From contig MPMG01000017.1 in NCBI GenBank assembly GCA_002238485.1, positions 1-39,109 of the forward strand: 39,109 nucleotides of DNA, given 5' to 3'. Positions 26,501-33,708 of the stretch are shown piece after piece. Positions within the stretch are counted from its first letter, which is position 1, and the number at the start of each line of letters is the position of its first letter. Both the position numbers and the translations under genes were made by a program. A model generated the notes under the pieces. The model saw nothing but the letters and a program-made list of their open reading frames with translations, was not told the DNA's origin and searched no databases. Source of the stretch: Chloroflexi bacterium bin20 (GTDB lineage: Bacteria > Chloroflexota > Anaerolineae > Aggregatilineales > Phototrophicaceae).

Positions 26501-26624
26501 CCTGCTGGACGGCAGCCCGGCTTTGGGCAGCGGCGATGATTACTTCTGTTCGCAGTATCCGCGCGATCAACTGAATACACCGCGGCGGGCTCGTGATTGT
26601 CATATTGGCGCAGTGGATAGATAG
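23541..26624 (+). CDS. Large secreted beta-helix protein with three repeated polymorphic-outer-membrane-type modules
   Basis: A 1027-aa protein. After a signal peptide (ending SVRA) there are three homologous modules. Each opens with a Cys-containing segment followed by a DAIRAAN-like motif (YCSLSDAIRAANS, SCSWPDAIKTAAQ, NCTLDNAIRSANS) and a second Cys, and continues as right-handed parallel beta-helix turns (NNLAMTQGNAGGGNGGAVRA, SGGAIHNDGVLNINNS). Each closes with an NxIQDxSCS...DPLLG-type segment and CDIGAxE/D. A PT-rich linker (TPTFTPAPTLAPTPTAAP) joins modules 2 and 3. The pattern is that of choice-of-anchor Q/CSLREAI proteins, usually exported and surface-bound. No sorting signal or transmembrane tail is present at the C-terminus, so it may be freely secreted. 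ATG 23541 has AAAGGT upstream. Function unknown; adhesion or polysaccharide binding are possibilities. Confidence 0.85.
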   Translation: MMPRLFAVLRHRLPSALLLAVLLVSFAAQRSVRAESISVDAYCSLSDAIRAANSDAPKGGCPAGNGADTITLSADIRLTGPLPEIHSEITINGEDHTLDGGTNYRIFDINSGIATINNLAMTQGNAGGGNGGAVRARNSDLFLNKVSISASKSGDSGGGLHFSGPTRTLVITNSSFSRNLTSGSKAGRGGGLYVLASSATISDSSFDSNEAITTGGAIHNDGVLNINNSSIASNTATDHGGGIYTGSEATSTITHATLADNRALGDGKTGEGIYNAGEVELYNSIIAGSPSDATSLCAGEGLMQQAANLIQDASCSAALRGDPLLGTPTGSPVHYPLRADSPAVDAASKAYCTQNDQLGNRRPAESCDIGAVESNIPIIIRLGESCSWPDAIKTAAQNSATGGCSADSNTDLDTDTIVFNADKTHNGAPLEIRSPMIIDGQGFTLTGDGTQRLLDIADTNVIIKNLTISNGDAGDAHGGAIRARNVDLTLDNVRISDSVSGNNGGGLYFDGGMRRLSIINSSFDNNATDNSDKGGKGGALFVHAQQASIQGSSFTDNRAVTSGGAIHSDGELTIENSTISGNTATTQGGGVYTNIGATTTMRHVTIAHNRANSSSSDGLGFYRGGTTYLYNSIVAGRVDSGQSLCAGIGSLTQASSLIQDKSCSPTLSGLAGLGELTGSPAVLALSGISPAIDAASSTHCLDSDQVGTSRPQHLACDIGAFEVYADDILPTPTFTPAPTLAPTPTAAPAHFRIDANCTLDNAIRSANSNMAHADCPAGGDGYDSITLTEHISLQDDLDAITSAIRIDGKGFSISGNGERQLFAVSSDGDLSLSNISLIDGSALAGGALNNDGVLTISRAYLADNSSSGAGGAIQSTGRLIVSNSTFANNHSAEGGGAIHIAGGTAWLTHVTLSDNRSEISGDLHLAAGTVNMRNSLLAGANDSSLCVGTLSENLGNFIQDGSCSPAHSGDPLLGSLTRSPAGGAYFPLLDGSPALGSGDDYFCSQYPRDQLNTPRRARDCHIGAVDR

Positions 26625-26630
26625 CACTCC

Positions 26631-26667
26631 CCTCAATCCCCCGAAAAGTCGGGAGGGCATTGAGGAA
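26631..26667 (-). repeat. Interspersed hairpin element, copy F (degenerate, inverted)
   Basis: CCTCAAT ... CCCCCGAAAAGTCGGG ... ATTGAGG: a nested hairpin with the family core, placed between two convergent genes. Confidence 0.6.
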
Positions 26668-26670
26668 GAC

Positions 26671-26706
26671 AAAAAACAGGCAGACCCCGTATCTGAGATC
26701 TGCCTG
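26671..26706 (-). terminator. Rho-independent terminator of the sugar ABC transporter operon
   Basis: On the minus strand CAGGCAGA (26706-26699) pairs with TCTGCCTG (26684-26677), an 8-bp perfect stem with a 14-base loop, followed at once by TTTTTTG. It lies 25-60 bases after the stop codon of the binding-protein gene. Confidence 0.8.
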
Positions 26707-26731
26707 TCCAGCACTGCGATTTTGGGGGCTT

Positions 26732-28081
26732 TTAGCCGCCCAGCAGCGCGTTGGTTTGATCGTGCGCAGCCGCAGCTACGACAGCCGCGTCGCGTTCCTC
26801 GCCCGTCCACAGCAAATCAAAGTTGCTGATGAAAACCGAAGTCTCCCATTCCAGATACTTTGAATGGTAGGTCGGGTGGACGCCGTCCTGCGCGCCCAAT
26901 ACCGAGAAGGAGTGGATGTAGTCATCGGCGTAAGCAGCGTCTTCTGGCACAGCGCAGTTGTGGAACTCGGCCTGGCTGACCAGCGCCGCGCCCATGGTGG
27001 CTGTGCGGCAGAGATGCGCGGGATTGGCCAGGGCGTAGCGAATCAGCTCATAAGCCAGATCGGGCTGGGTGCTGCTGCTGGGGATGGCGAAGGCCGAGCC
27101 GCCAACAAACTGAAAACGACCAGCGGGGCCCGTCGGCGTCGGCGCCAAGGTCCAGTTGAATTCACCGGCGATCAACTCATCCATGCGCGAGGCAGCATCG
27201 TTCAGCGCGTAGTGAAGGGCGACATTGCCGTTGGCAAAGAGCAACTCGCTGCCGAAGCCAGTCGCCGCGACCGCATCAGCCGTCGGATGCACGCCGTGCT
27301 CCCAGATCAGGTCGGCGACGAATTGCAGCGCCGCGATCGTGCCTTCGTCATTCAGGCGCGATTCGGTGATCTCTTCATTCCAGTAATCGCCGCCAAAGCT
27401 CTTGACGATCCAGTAGAGACCGCCGCCGCCAGCGCCCGGGCTGGCCAGGTTGCCCAAGCCCCAGATGTCATTGCTGCCATCGCCGTCGCTGTCTTCGGTT
27501 ACCGCCAGGGCGATCTCCAGGATGTCATCCCAGGTGCTATCTTCGGTGGGGATTTCCAAGCCAGCCGCTTCCAGGATATCGACATTCACATAAAAGCCGC
27601 CGGGCGCCCAGTCATAGGGGATAGCGTACTGCGTGCCCTGGTAGTTGAAGGCGTCGATCTGCGTGCCCACGAAAAGCTCGGGCCAGCCGGGGATCGGGCA
27701 GGCTTCCATATAGCTGTCGAGCGGCAAGAGCCAGCCGTTTTCGCCGAAGGTGTCGTTGCGGCTGTCGTGCATCCAGGCCATGTCGATTTCTGCGCCGCCA
27801 GCCAACTGAGCCGGCAGAGTCGTCCAATAGTCGCCCCAAGCTACGCCGGTGTTGGGCACTTGCTGCACATTGGGATAGTTAGCGTTGAAGAATTCGTCGA
27901 ATGCCAGCAGGAATTTGTCGACCTCGCCAGGTCCTTCCCAGCCGGTGAAGTTGAAGGTGGCTGCCAGGTCGCTGTCGACCATGCCGCAAGTCCAGTCCAT
28001 ATCGTCCTGGGCAGCTGCAGCGCCAAAACTGATCGAAAGCAGCGCAATGATGGCTGCCACGAGCGCGAGTTTGCGGAACAT
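26732..28081 (-). CDS. Sugar ABC transporter substrate-binding protein (family 1)
   Basis: A 449-aa extracellular solute-binding protein. The signal peptide (FRKLALVAAIIALLSISFGAAAAQ) has no lipobox cysteine, so it is not a classical lipoprotein. The two-lobe binding-protein pattern is visible: GAEIDMAWMHDS, YAIPYDWAPGGFYVNVDILEAAGL, LFANGNVALHYAL, VGGSAFAIP. It should bind a sugar or oligosaccharide outside the membrane and deliver it to the two permeases encoded upstream. The ribosome site AAGGAGGAG is strong, which fits the higher protein level such binding proteins need. Last gene of its operon, ended by a clear terminator. Confidence 0.93.
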   Translation of the reverse strand: MFRKLALVAAIIALLSISFGAAAAQDDMDWTCGMVDSDLAATFNFTGWEGPGEVDKFLLAFDEFFNANYPNVQQVPNTGVAWGDYWTTLPAQLAGGAEIDMAWMHDSRNDTFGENGWLLPLDSYMEACPIPGWPELFVGTQIDAFNYQGTQYAIPYDWAPGGFYVNVDILEAAGLEIPTEDSTWDDILEIALAVTEDSDGDGSNDIWGLGNLASPGAGGGGLYWIVKSFGGDYWNEEITESRLNDEGTIAALQFVADLIWEHGVHPTADAVAATGFGSELLFANGNVALHYALNDAASRMDELIAGEFNWTLAPTPTGPAGRFQFVGGSAFAIPSSSTQPDLAYELIRYALANPAHLCRTATMGAALVSQAEFHNCAVPEDAAYADDYIHSFSVLGAQDGVHPTYHSKYLEWETSVFISNFDLLWTGEERDAAVVAAAAHDQTNALLGG

Positions 28082-28147
28082 GTTTTTCTCCTCCTTGATA
28101 GAGTGAACAATCGCCGGGTAATGAGTTGCAACGAGCGGAAATCTGCT

Positions 28148-29032
28148 CTAGCCACCTCCTTTGATGCCGCTGGTCACAATGCCGCGAACATAATACTTCT
28201 GTCCGACGACAAATGCCACAAGGATAGGCAGCACGACGAAGGTCGCCGCCGCCATGATCAAGTGCCAGGGGGTGCGCATAGACGATTGCGCCTGGAAGGA
28301 ATACAAGCCCAGCGGCAATGTCTTCACCGCCGGCGTTCCCAGCACGATCAGAGGCCATTGGAAGCTGTTCCAACTGCTGAGGAAGGTGAAGAGCGCCAAC
28401 GTGGCCAGCGCCGGTTTGGTCAGCGGCAAGATGATCAGCGCATAGGTGCGGAAGAATCCACAGCCGTCAATACGCGCCGCGTCTTCCAGCTCGCGCGGGA
28501 TCGTCACCATGAATTGGCGCATCAAAAATGTGCCCCAGGGCGTGAACAGGAAGGGGATGATCACCGCGTTCAAGCTGTTGACCCAGCCGAAGTGACGCAT
28601 CTGCACATAAAGCGGGATCATCAGCACCGTGAAAGGCACCATCAGCAGCGAAATGTAGAGCAAAAAGATCTTGTCGCGCCCGGGATAACGCAAGCGCGCG
28701 AAAGAATAGCCAGCCAGACTGGCTGTGAAAAGCTGCCCCAGCACGATGCAGGCCGAGACGATCACGCTGTTGATGAAGAAGCGGTCGAATGTCGTGGCTG
28801 TCCAGGCATCAATATAATTGCTGAATTGCAAGGTGTCAGGGATGAATGTGGGCGGCAGCCGATAAATTTCCTTGATGCTCTTCAGCGAGTTGGAAACCAT
28901 CCATGCGAAAGGCAGCAGAAAGATGACGCCGACCACCGACAATACGATGTAAACCAGCAGGTCGTGCAGACGCAGCAATTCCTTTTGACCAAAGCGCGTC
29001 CGTCGCTTTTCTGTGTTCTTTGCCGCGCTCAT
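28148..29032 (-). CDS. Carbohydrate ABC transporter permease (MalG/UgpE type)
   Basis: A 294-aa inner-membrane protein with six predicted hydrophobic segments and the EAA loop (RELEDAARIDGCGFFRTYALIILPLTKP) that contacts the ATPase. I chose ATG 29032 because it follows the previous stop after one base (TAGCATG), as in a coupled operon; the frame to 29053 overlaps the upstream gene. It forms the channel with the permease encoded just upstream. No ATPase gene is present in the locus, so it probably shares a common MsmK/UgpC-type ATPase made elsewhere. Confidence 0.93.
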   Translation of the reverse strand: MSAAKNTEKRRTRFGQKELLRLHDLLVYIVLSVVGVIFLLPFAWMVSNSLKSIKEIYRLPPTFIPDTLQFSNYIDAWTATTFDRFFINSVIVSACIVLGQLFTASLAGYSFARLRYPGRDKIFLLYISLLMVPFTVLMIPLYVQMRHFGWVNSLNAVIIPFLFTPWGTFLMRQFMVTIPRELEDAARIDGCGFFRTYALIILPLTKPALATLALFTFLSSWNSFQWPLIVLGTPAVKTLPLGLYSFQAQSSMRTPWHLIMAAATFVVLPILVAFVVGQKYYVRGIVTSGIKGGG

Positions 29033-29033
29033 G

Positions 29034-29990
29034 CTAATTGTCCTCGAAGCCAAAGACCCAGCGCCGCGCCAACTGCCACTGGACGATGGTTATGATCAAT
29101 ATGATGACGAAGAGCACCGCCGCCAGCGCCGCGCCATAGCCCATTTTCAAAAACTTGAACGCGCTGTTGTAGATGTAGAGCGTCAGGGGCGTGGTGGCAT
29201 CGGCTGGTCCGCCATTGGTCAGCACCAGAAATTGGTCAAAAGACTGGAAGGCGGCGATCAGCGAAGTGACGACCACGAAGAAGATCGCCGGCGAAAGCAT
29301 GGGCAGGGTTACAAAACGCATGCGCTGCCAGCCATTCGCGCCATCAATCGAGGCGGCTTCGTAATACTCTTCCGGGATGCCCTGCAAGCCAGCCAGCAGA
29401 ATCAGCATGGCCGAGCCGATGCCCTGCCAGTTGCTCATGATGATGACAGCCGGCATCGCCCAGGCGGTGTGATGAATCCAGTTGGGACCTTCGATGCCAA
29501 TCAAACCCAGGATGTAATTGATCAAGCCGACATTGGGCTGGTACATCCAGCGCCAGATGGTCGCGGCCGCCACGGTCAGGGTCACCTGTGGCAAGAAATA
29601 GATCGTACGGAAGAAGACGATGCCGCGCATCTTGCGGTTTAACGCCAGCGCCAGCCAAAACGCGATGAATATGCCGGTCGGCACCGCCACGACAGTGTAA
29701 TAGATGCTGTTGCTGAGCGACTTCCAAAACAAGCGGTCGTCCAGCATGACCTCGAAGTTCTTCAGACCGATGAACTCAGCCGGCTCGGGCGACAGGTTCC
29801 ACTCGGTCAGCATGATGTAAAAGGCGAAGCAGATGGGGAAGAGCATAAAAACGACAAAGCCCACAAAATTGGGCAGCAAGAAGAGGTAACCAGCCATCGT
29901 CTCTTCGCGGCGCAAGCCAGTGAAAGCGCGACGTATCTCAGCGAATGGTCCTGGTTGATTGGGTTTGGCAGAAGCGAGCTTGATAGTCAC
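29034..29990 (-). CDS. Carbohydrate ABC transporter permease (MalF/UgpA type)
   Basis: A 318-aa inner-membrane protein with about six transmembrane segments and the EAA motif EYYEAASIDGANGWQRMRFV followed by TLPMLSP. It is the first gene of the transporter operon, with a good promoter at 30062-30090. The start appears to be GTG 29990; its ribosome site is weak, and an internal ATG before AGYLFLL would give a shorter protein, so the first 30 residues are uncertain. Substrate cannot be read from the sequence; the fucose genes nearby make a fucosyl-oligosaccharide plausible. Confidence 0.93.
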   Translation of the reverse strand: MTIKLASAKPNQPGPFAEIRRAFTGLRREETMAGYLFLLPNFVGFVVFMLFPICFAFYIMLTEWNLSPEPAEFIGLKNFEVMLDDRLFWKSLSNSIYYTVVAVPTGIFIAFWLALALNRKMRGIVFFRTIYFLPQVTLTVAAATIWRWMYQPNVGLINYILGLIGIEGPNWIHHTAWAMPAVIIMSNWQGIGSAMLILLAGLQGIPEEYYEAASIDGANGWQRMRFVTLPMLSPAIFFVVVTSLIAAFQSFDQFLVLTNGGPADATTPLTLYIYNSAFKFLKMGYGAALAAVLFVIILIITIVQWQLARRWVFGFEDN

Positions 29991-30061
29991 TACAGAGGCT
30001 TTCAGGCGCAGTCAACAAAATAAGGCAAAGGCAATTGTCTCTCCGCTGTACAACGCGAGGC

Positions 30062-30090
30062 AGTCTAACACGGCAAAAGGCGCGAGTCAA
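30062..30090 (-). promoter_or_regulatory. Promoter of the sugar ABC transporter operon
   Basis: On the minus strand TTGACT (30090-30085) and TAGACT (30067-30062) have a 17-bp spacer. The -35 lies in the string ATTTTGTTGACT, which recurs at 30011-30022 with no matching -10. Confidence 0.5.
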
Positions 30091-30132
30091 CAAAATGCGC
30101 GCGGATTATTCATCCAGAGGGAAACGCGCAGT

Positions 30133-31794
30133 TTATTCCCGCAGCAGCGTGATCAATGTATTGGGTTGGAGATTGTCGATTTGGGATGTCGCGCCGTCCG
30201 ACCAGGTGATGGTCAATCGCTGGAGTTGGCTGCCGGCCGGAAATCCAAAGTGCGCCCGGCTGCTGTCGCCAGACAAGTAGCCGCTGACCGCCGCCAGATC
30301 GCGCCGGAAACTGCCCCGATCTGTCTGCAAGCGCAAAGTCGCGTCAAGGCCATGGCTGTTTGCCCGGCCGGTCCAGCGCAAATCGACTTCCAGACTCTCG
30401 CCGCCACACAGGCGATTTTCGAAGACCTTGGCCGGCGCCAACAGGTTGTTGACGATGACATCCAGATCGCCGTCATTGTCCAGGTCGGCGAGTGACATGC
30501 CGCGTCCGCTGGCTCTGTCATGGAGCGCCCAGCCCGGCTCGGCTAGGAAGTCCGCGCCAGACAGACTGCGATAGACCTGGTTCTCTTCTACCAGCTCGTT
30601 TTCGGGCAAGTGAGAAAACATCTCCAGCGAGATCATGCCGTTGACGACATAGAGATCCTGGAAGCCATCGTTGTCGAGGTCGCCAAACTTGGCAGACCAG
30701 CTCCAGCCGGTGCCATCCAGCCCGAAGTCGCGCGCCAGGTTGTCGGGACTGCCACCGGCATACAGCACATTTTCCATGATCTGCGGGTCGCCTTCTGGGT
30801 GTGGCATGCCCATCATCATGTCCATGATCGGCTGCCATTGCGCGGTGGTCGCGTCGTCATGCGCATAGGGCTTCATATCCACAGCGAAAAGCTCGCGCGC
30901 GCCATCGTTGTCGAGGTCGGCGGCATCGTAGCTCATGGTGCTGTGTGGCATGACAGCGGGCGGGTCGCTTTCTTGCCAGCCATCGCGATAGACATAATGG
31001 CGGTCGGGCACAGCGAAGTCGTTGCCGATGATGATTTCGCTTTCGCCGGCGCTGTTTTGTCGCGCGTGAATAGCCAACGTGTTGGAGCGCTCGCCGATGC
31101 GCGCGGCTCGGAAACGCTCGCCCAGATTCTCATAATAGACCACGCCAGCCAGGGGCGCAGCTTGTCCCAGCAGCAGTTCATTTTCTACATCATAGCTGCC
31201 AGTGACGAGGTCGAGGTCGCCATCGCGGTCGGCATCCAGCCAATTCATGGCATAGGCGATATAGCTGACGCCGCGCAGCAACTGGGTTTCGAATTGTCCG
31301 CCGCCCAAATTGCGCCAGAAGAGGGGAGCAGCTGCCTGTTGCGTAAAGACGATATCCAGCCAGCCATCGCCATCGACATCAACGATCGCTGCCGCGCGGG
31401 AAGGCGCGCGAGATGGCAGGGCTTGGCGCTGGAATTGCAGTCCGCCGGCATTCCACAAGATGGCATTGTCGCCGCCCAAGTCCGCCAAGACGATATCAAG
31501 CCAGCCGTCTTGGTCCAGATCGTTCACCGCCAGCCCCGCGCCATTGCCATCATAAAAGCCGATTGGCAGTTTCACCGGTGTGGTGATGTGATTCAACTGA
31601 TGACTGATGAAAGCGCCGCTGCAGTCGTCACGCGAATGCAATGCAACTGCCTTGACCGTGACCGGCACATGGATGCGGATGGCATGGACGGGCGAGACCA
31701 AGAGCAGCAGCGCCGCGATCAAGAGACACAGGGCTTTTGTACCCGCTACAAAACCTCCCCCCAATCTGGCAGGGAGAGGAGTCGGGGATAGCAT
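30133..31794 (-). CDS. FG-GAP/VCBS repeat protein with ASPIC-UnbV C-terminal domain
   Basis: A 553-aa exported protein. After a signal segment (ALCLLIAALLLLVSPVHA) there are at least six calcium-binding-like loops of the FG-GAP/VCBS type (DLDQDGWLDIV, DVDGDGWLDIV, DADRDGDLDLV, DLDNDGARELF, DLDNDGFQDLY, DLDNDGDLDVI), typical of beta-propeller blades. It closes with an ASPIC/UnbV domain (SGYLSGDSSRAHFGF, LTITWSDG). Function is not known for most such proteins; many are surface or secreted. I chose ATG 31794, 13 bases after the stop of the molybdopterin oxidoreductase gene, so the two form an operon. The first about 14 residues (SPTPLPARLGGG) are encoded by a common interspersed repeat-like sequence, so an internal TTG start is possible. 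Confidence 0.82.
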   Translation of the reverse strand: MLSPTPLPARLGGGFVAGTKALCLLIAALLLLVSPVHAIRIHVPVTVKAVALHSRDDCSGAFISHQLNHITTPVKLPIGFYDGNGAGLAVNDLDQDGWLDIVLADLGGDNAILWNAGGLQFQRQALPSRAPSRAAAIVDVDGDGWLDIVFTQQAAAPLFWRNLGGGQFETQLLRGVSYIAYAMNWLDADRDGDLDLVTGSYDVENELLLGQAAPLAGVVYYENLGERFRAARIGERSNTLAIHARQNSAGESEIIIGNDFAVPDRHYVYRDGWQESDPPAVMPHSTMSYDAADLDNDGARELFAVDMKPYAHDDATTAQWQPIMDMMMGMPHPEGDPQIMENVLYAGGSPDNLARDFGLDGTGWSWSAKFGDLDNDGFQDLYVVNGMISLEMFSHLPENELVEENQVYRSLSGADFLAEPGWALHDRASGRGMSLADLDNDGDLDVIVNNLLAPAKVFENRLCGGESLEVDLRWTGRANSHGLDATLRLQTDRGSFRRDLAAVSGYLSGDSSRAHFGFPAGSQLQRLTITWSDGATSQIDNLQPNTLITLLRE

Positions 31795-31807
31795 AGAGCC
31801 AGTTGCG

Positions 31808-33493
31808 CTACTCGGACGCGTCATCTTCGGGCGGATTTTCCAGGGTGTCCAGCGTTGGCATATTGGCTCGTTTGGAATGAACGCCGGTCGCGCCATCGGG
31901 ACGGGTGCCGCGGCTTTCCAGGCTCTGCAGTTCGCCAGCGCCATCATAGCTGCGCACCTCGAACTTGTAGTCGCCTTCCTGGAAGCGCCAGTCATAACGC
32001 CAGAGGACCCAAGTCAGCTCGGACAGAGGCTGCCGCAACTGTGCCGCCTGCCATTCGCCGCCATTCACGCTGACTTCGACGCGCGAGATCTCCCGGGCGC
32101 CAGCATAGGCGATGCCGCCGATGGGCACGATATAGCCCGCATCGTCTTTGATAATCGAGTTTGTCGCGACCGCATCTACAACCGAAGTGGTATTGACGAT
32201 GGCGTCTTTGCTCCAGCTGCGCCGCACCCAATAGCCCTCTGCCCAGGCATCGACAAATTCAATGCTCTTGATCCATTTGGGTTGCTTCATGCCATAGCGG
32301 TCGGGGATATAGATGCGCAGCGGAAAGCCATGCTTCTGCTTCAGCGGCTGGTCATCCCATTCATAGGCGAACATGATGCGCTCATCTGACTGGATCAGGT
32401 CGAGCATGACATATTCGTCGAAATTGTCCGCGCCGGTGATCTTCAGGGCGACCGCCTCTGCTTGCGGCTGCACCAGCGCCAGGAATTCCTGCACGCTGAA
32501 GCCCGACCACTTGGTGGTACTGATTAACGTGCCGCCGATGCGGTTGCTGATGCAGGAAAGCGTGATGAAGCGGTCGACGCGGTCGAATTTGTCGTAGAGA
32601 TCCTGCAGCGACAGGCTTATCGGGTTGTCGACCAGGCCGCTGACCTCCAGCCGCCACTCATTGGAATCCAGCACGGGCGGACGCGCGCTGATATCGATGC
32701 GGTAATGCTCGTCCAGCGGTGTGTATTCGGGACGGGTGCCGGGCGCAGGCCTCATATCATCGTTGATATTGGGCAACTCGCCTTCGGGTACAACGGAAGC
32801 AGTCGAAACGACCTTGCCTTCGCCGCCGCGGCCACCGACCAGCGCGCCCAATCCCGCGCCGACCACAGTCAATACCGCGCTGGCGCCGCCGATGCGCAGC
32901 AAGAACTGCCGGCGGTCGAGCGGCTCGATGGTGATGGCCTCGCCAGTGGCTTCGTCGGTCTTGGTCTTGGCTTCGCTATGTGCCAGGTCGTTGTAAATCC
33001 AGTTGGCTGCCATGCCCCAGGCGGCGAATGCCAGAATCACCCAGCCGACCTGCGCGAGCTCGGGCGCGGTGGCGGTTACATTGACCTGCGCCGACAGCAG
33101 CATCACAATCGCGCCAAATACCAAGCCCAGCGCCAAGCCCGGACTAAGGCTGCTGGCGGCCGTCTCGCGGCGATTCAGGATGCCGAATCCAAGCGCGGCA
33201 ACCACAAGGCCCAGCGCGATGAAGGCAGCCAGCGCTATCAACTGCTCGGCGTTCTTTGCCGCGGCCGATGTCTCGCCCAGGTTGAAGGCGGTGATCACAT
33301 CCACCATGCGGTCGATTCCGAAAGTCAGCAAAGGACCGGGCAACAGACGCGAAACAAAGTCGAAAAGGTCAAAGGGTATGAAGGGCAAACCAGCGACTTG
33401 GTCTGCCAGGAAAAGGATCGCTGTAAGCACACTGGTTATCATACCGCCCACCAGCGCGCCCAGCCAGATTGTGGGTCGTCGTAGCGTGTTCAT
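31808..33493 (-). CDS. Membrane-bound molybdopterin-dependent oxidoreductase (sulfite oxidase/MsrP-like)
   Basis: A 561-aa protein. The first roughly 190 residues hold four predicted transmembrane segments. Next comes a twin-arginine-like internal signal (DRRQFLLRIGGASAV), then a sulfite-oxidase-fold molybdopterin domain with the expected cofactor cysteine (Cys314 in LSCISNRIGG), a GYWVRRSWSKDAIVNTTSVV segment, and an Ig-like Mo-co dimerisation domain (VEVSVNGGEWQAAQL). It should be anchored in the membrane with the catalytic part outside. Related proteins reduce methionine sulfoxide or oxidise sulfite; the substrate here is open. I chose ATG 33493; the longer frame to 33553 precedes the first membrane segment and has no ribosome site. 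Confidence 0.87.
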   Translation of the reverse strand: MNTLRRPTIWLGALVGGMITSVLTAILFLADQVAGLPFIPFDLFDFVSRLLPGPLLTFGIDRMVDVITAFNLGETSAAAKNAEQLIALAAFIALGLVVAALGFGILNRRETAASSLSPGLALGLVFGAIVMLLSAQVNVTATAPELAQVGWVILAFAAWGMAANWIYNDLAHSEAKTKTDEATGEAITIEPLDRRQFLLRIGGASAVLTVVGAGLGALVGGRGGEGKVVSTASVVPEGELPNINDDMRPAPGTRPEYTPLDEHYRIDISARPPVLDSNEWRLEVSGLVDNPISLSLQDLYDKFDRVDRFITLSCISNRIGGTLISTTKWSGFSVQEFLALVQPQAEAVALKITGADNFDEYVMLDLIQSDERIMFAYEWDDQPLKQKHGFPLRIYIPDRYGMKQPKWIKSIEFVDAWAEGYWVRRSWSKDAIVNTTSVVDAVATNSIIKDDAGYIVPIGGIAYAGAREISRVEVSVNGGEWQAAQLRQPLSELTWVLWRYDWRFQEGDYKFEVRSYDGAGELQSLESRGTRPDGATGVHSKRANMPTLDTLENPPEDDASE

Positions 33494-33545
33494 GAGTTTT
33501 GAAGGTCTCCGCCAAAATCGGTTAGCCCTAGTATATCGCAGCTTG

Positions 33546-33565
33546 TTGCGCAAATGTATTGCGCA
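33546..33565. promoter_or_regulatory. Possible operator: direct repeat TTGCGCA
   Basis: TTGCGCA occurs at 33546-33552 and 33559-33565 (13-bp period) between the divergent molybdopterin oxidoreductase and PLP decarboxylase genes. A minus-strand TATACT (33535-33530) lies next to it. A regulator could bind here; the evidence is only the repeat. Confidence 0.25.
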
Positions 33566-33708
33566 GGGATTACAGATTGCGCGATCGCACTACTTTAAGA
33601 AGGCAGAGGTTTTTACCTGATGAACTTGTTTCGCCAAGAGCTTCCCCTGTTGATTTGGGGGATCAGGATGCAAGGCGCACCCGGTAGCGGACACAAGGAG
33701 GCGATCTG

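Noticed and set aside
23541..26624. CRISPR-like or tandem DNA repeats in the beta-helix gene
   Set aside because: The recurring strings are degenerate and codon-phased (GGCGGC, AACAGC), reflecting protein repeats and not spaced identical DNA repeats.
26864..29095. 743-codon open frame on the plus strand
   Set aside because: It lies antisense over the ABC transporter genes, which have clear family motifs; its composition (many Q, R, H, A) is that of a high-GC shadow frame with no recognisable domain.
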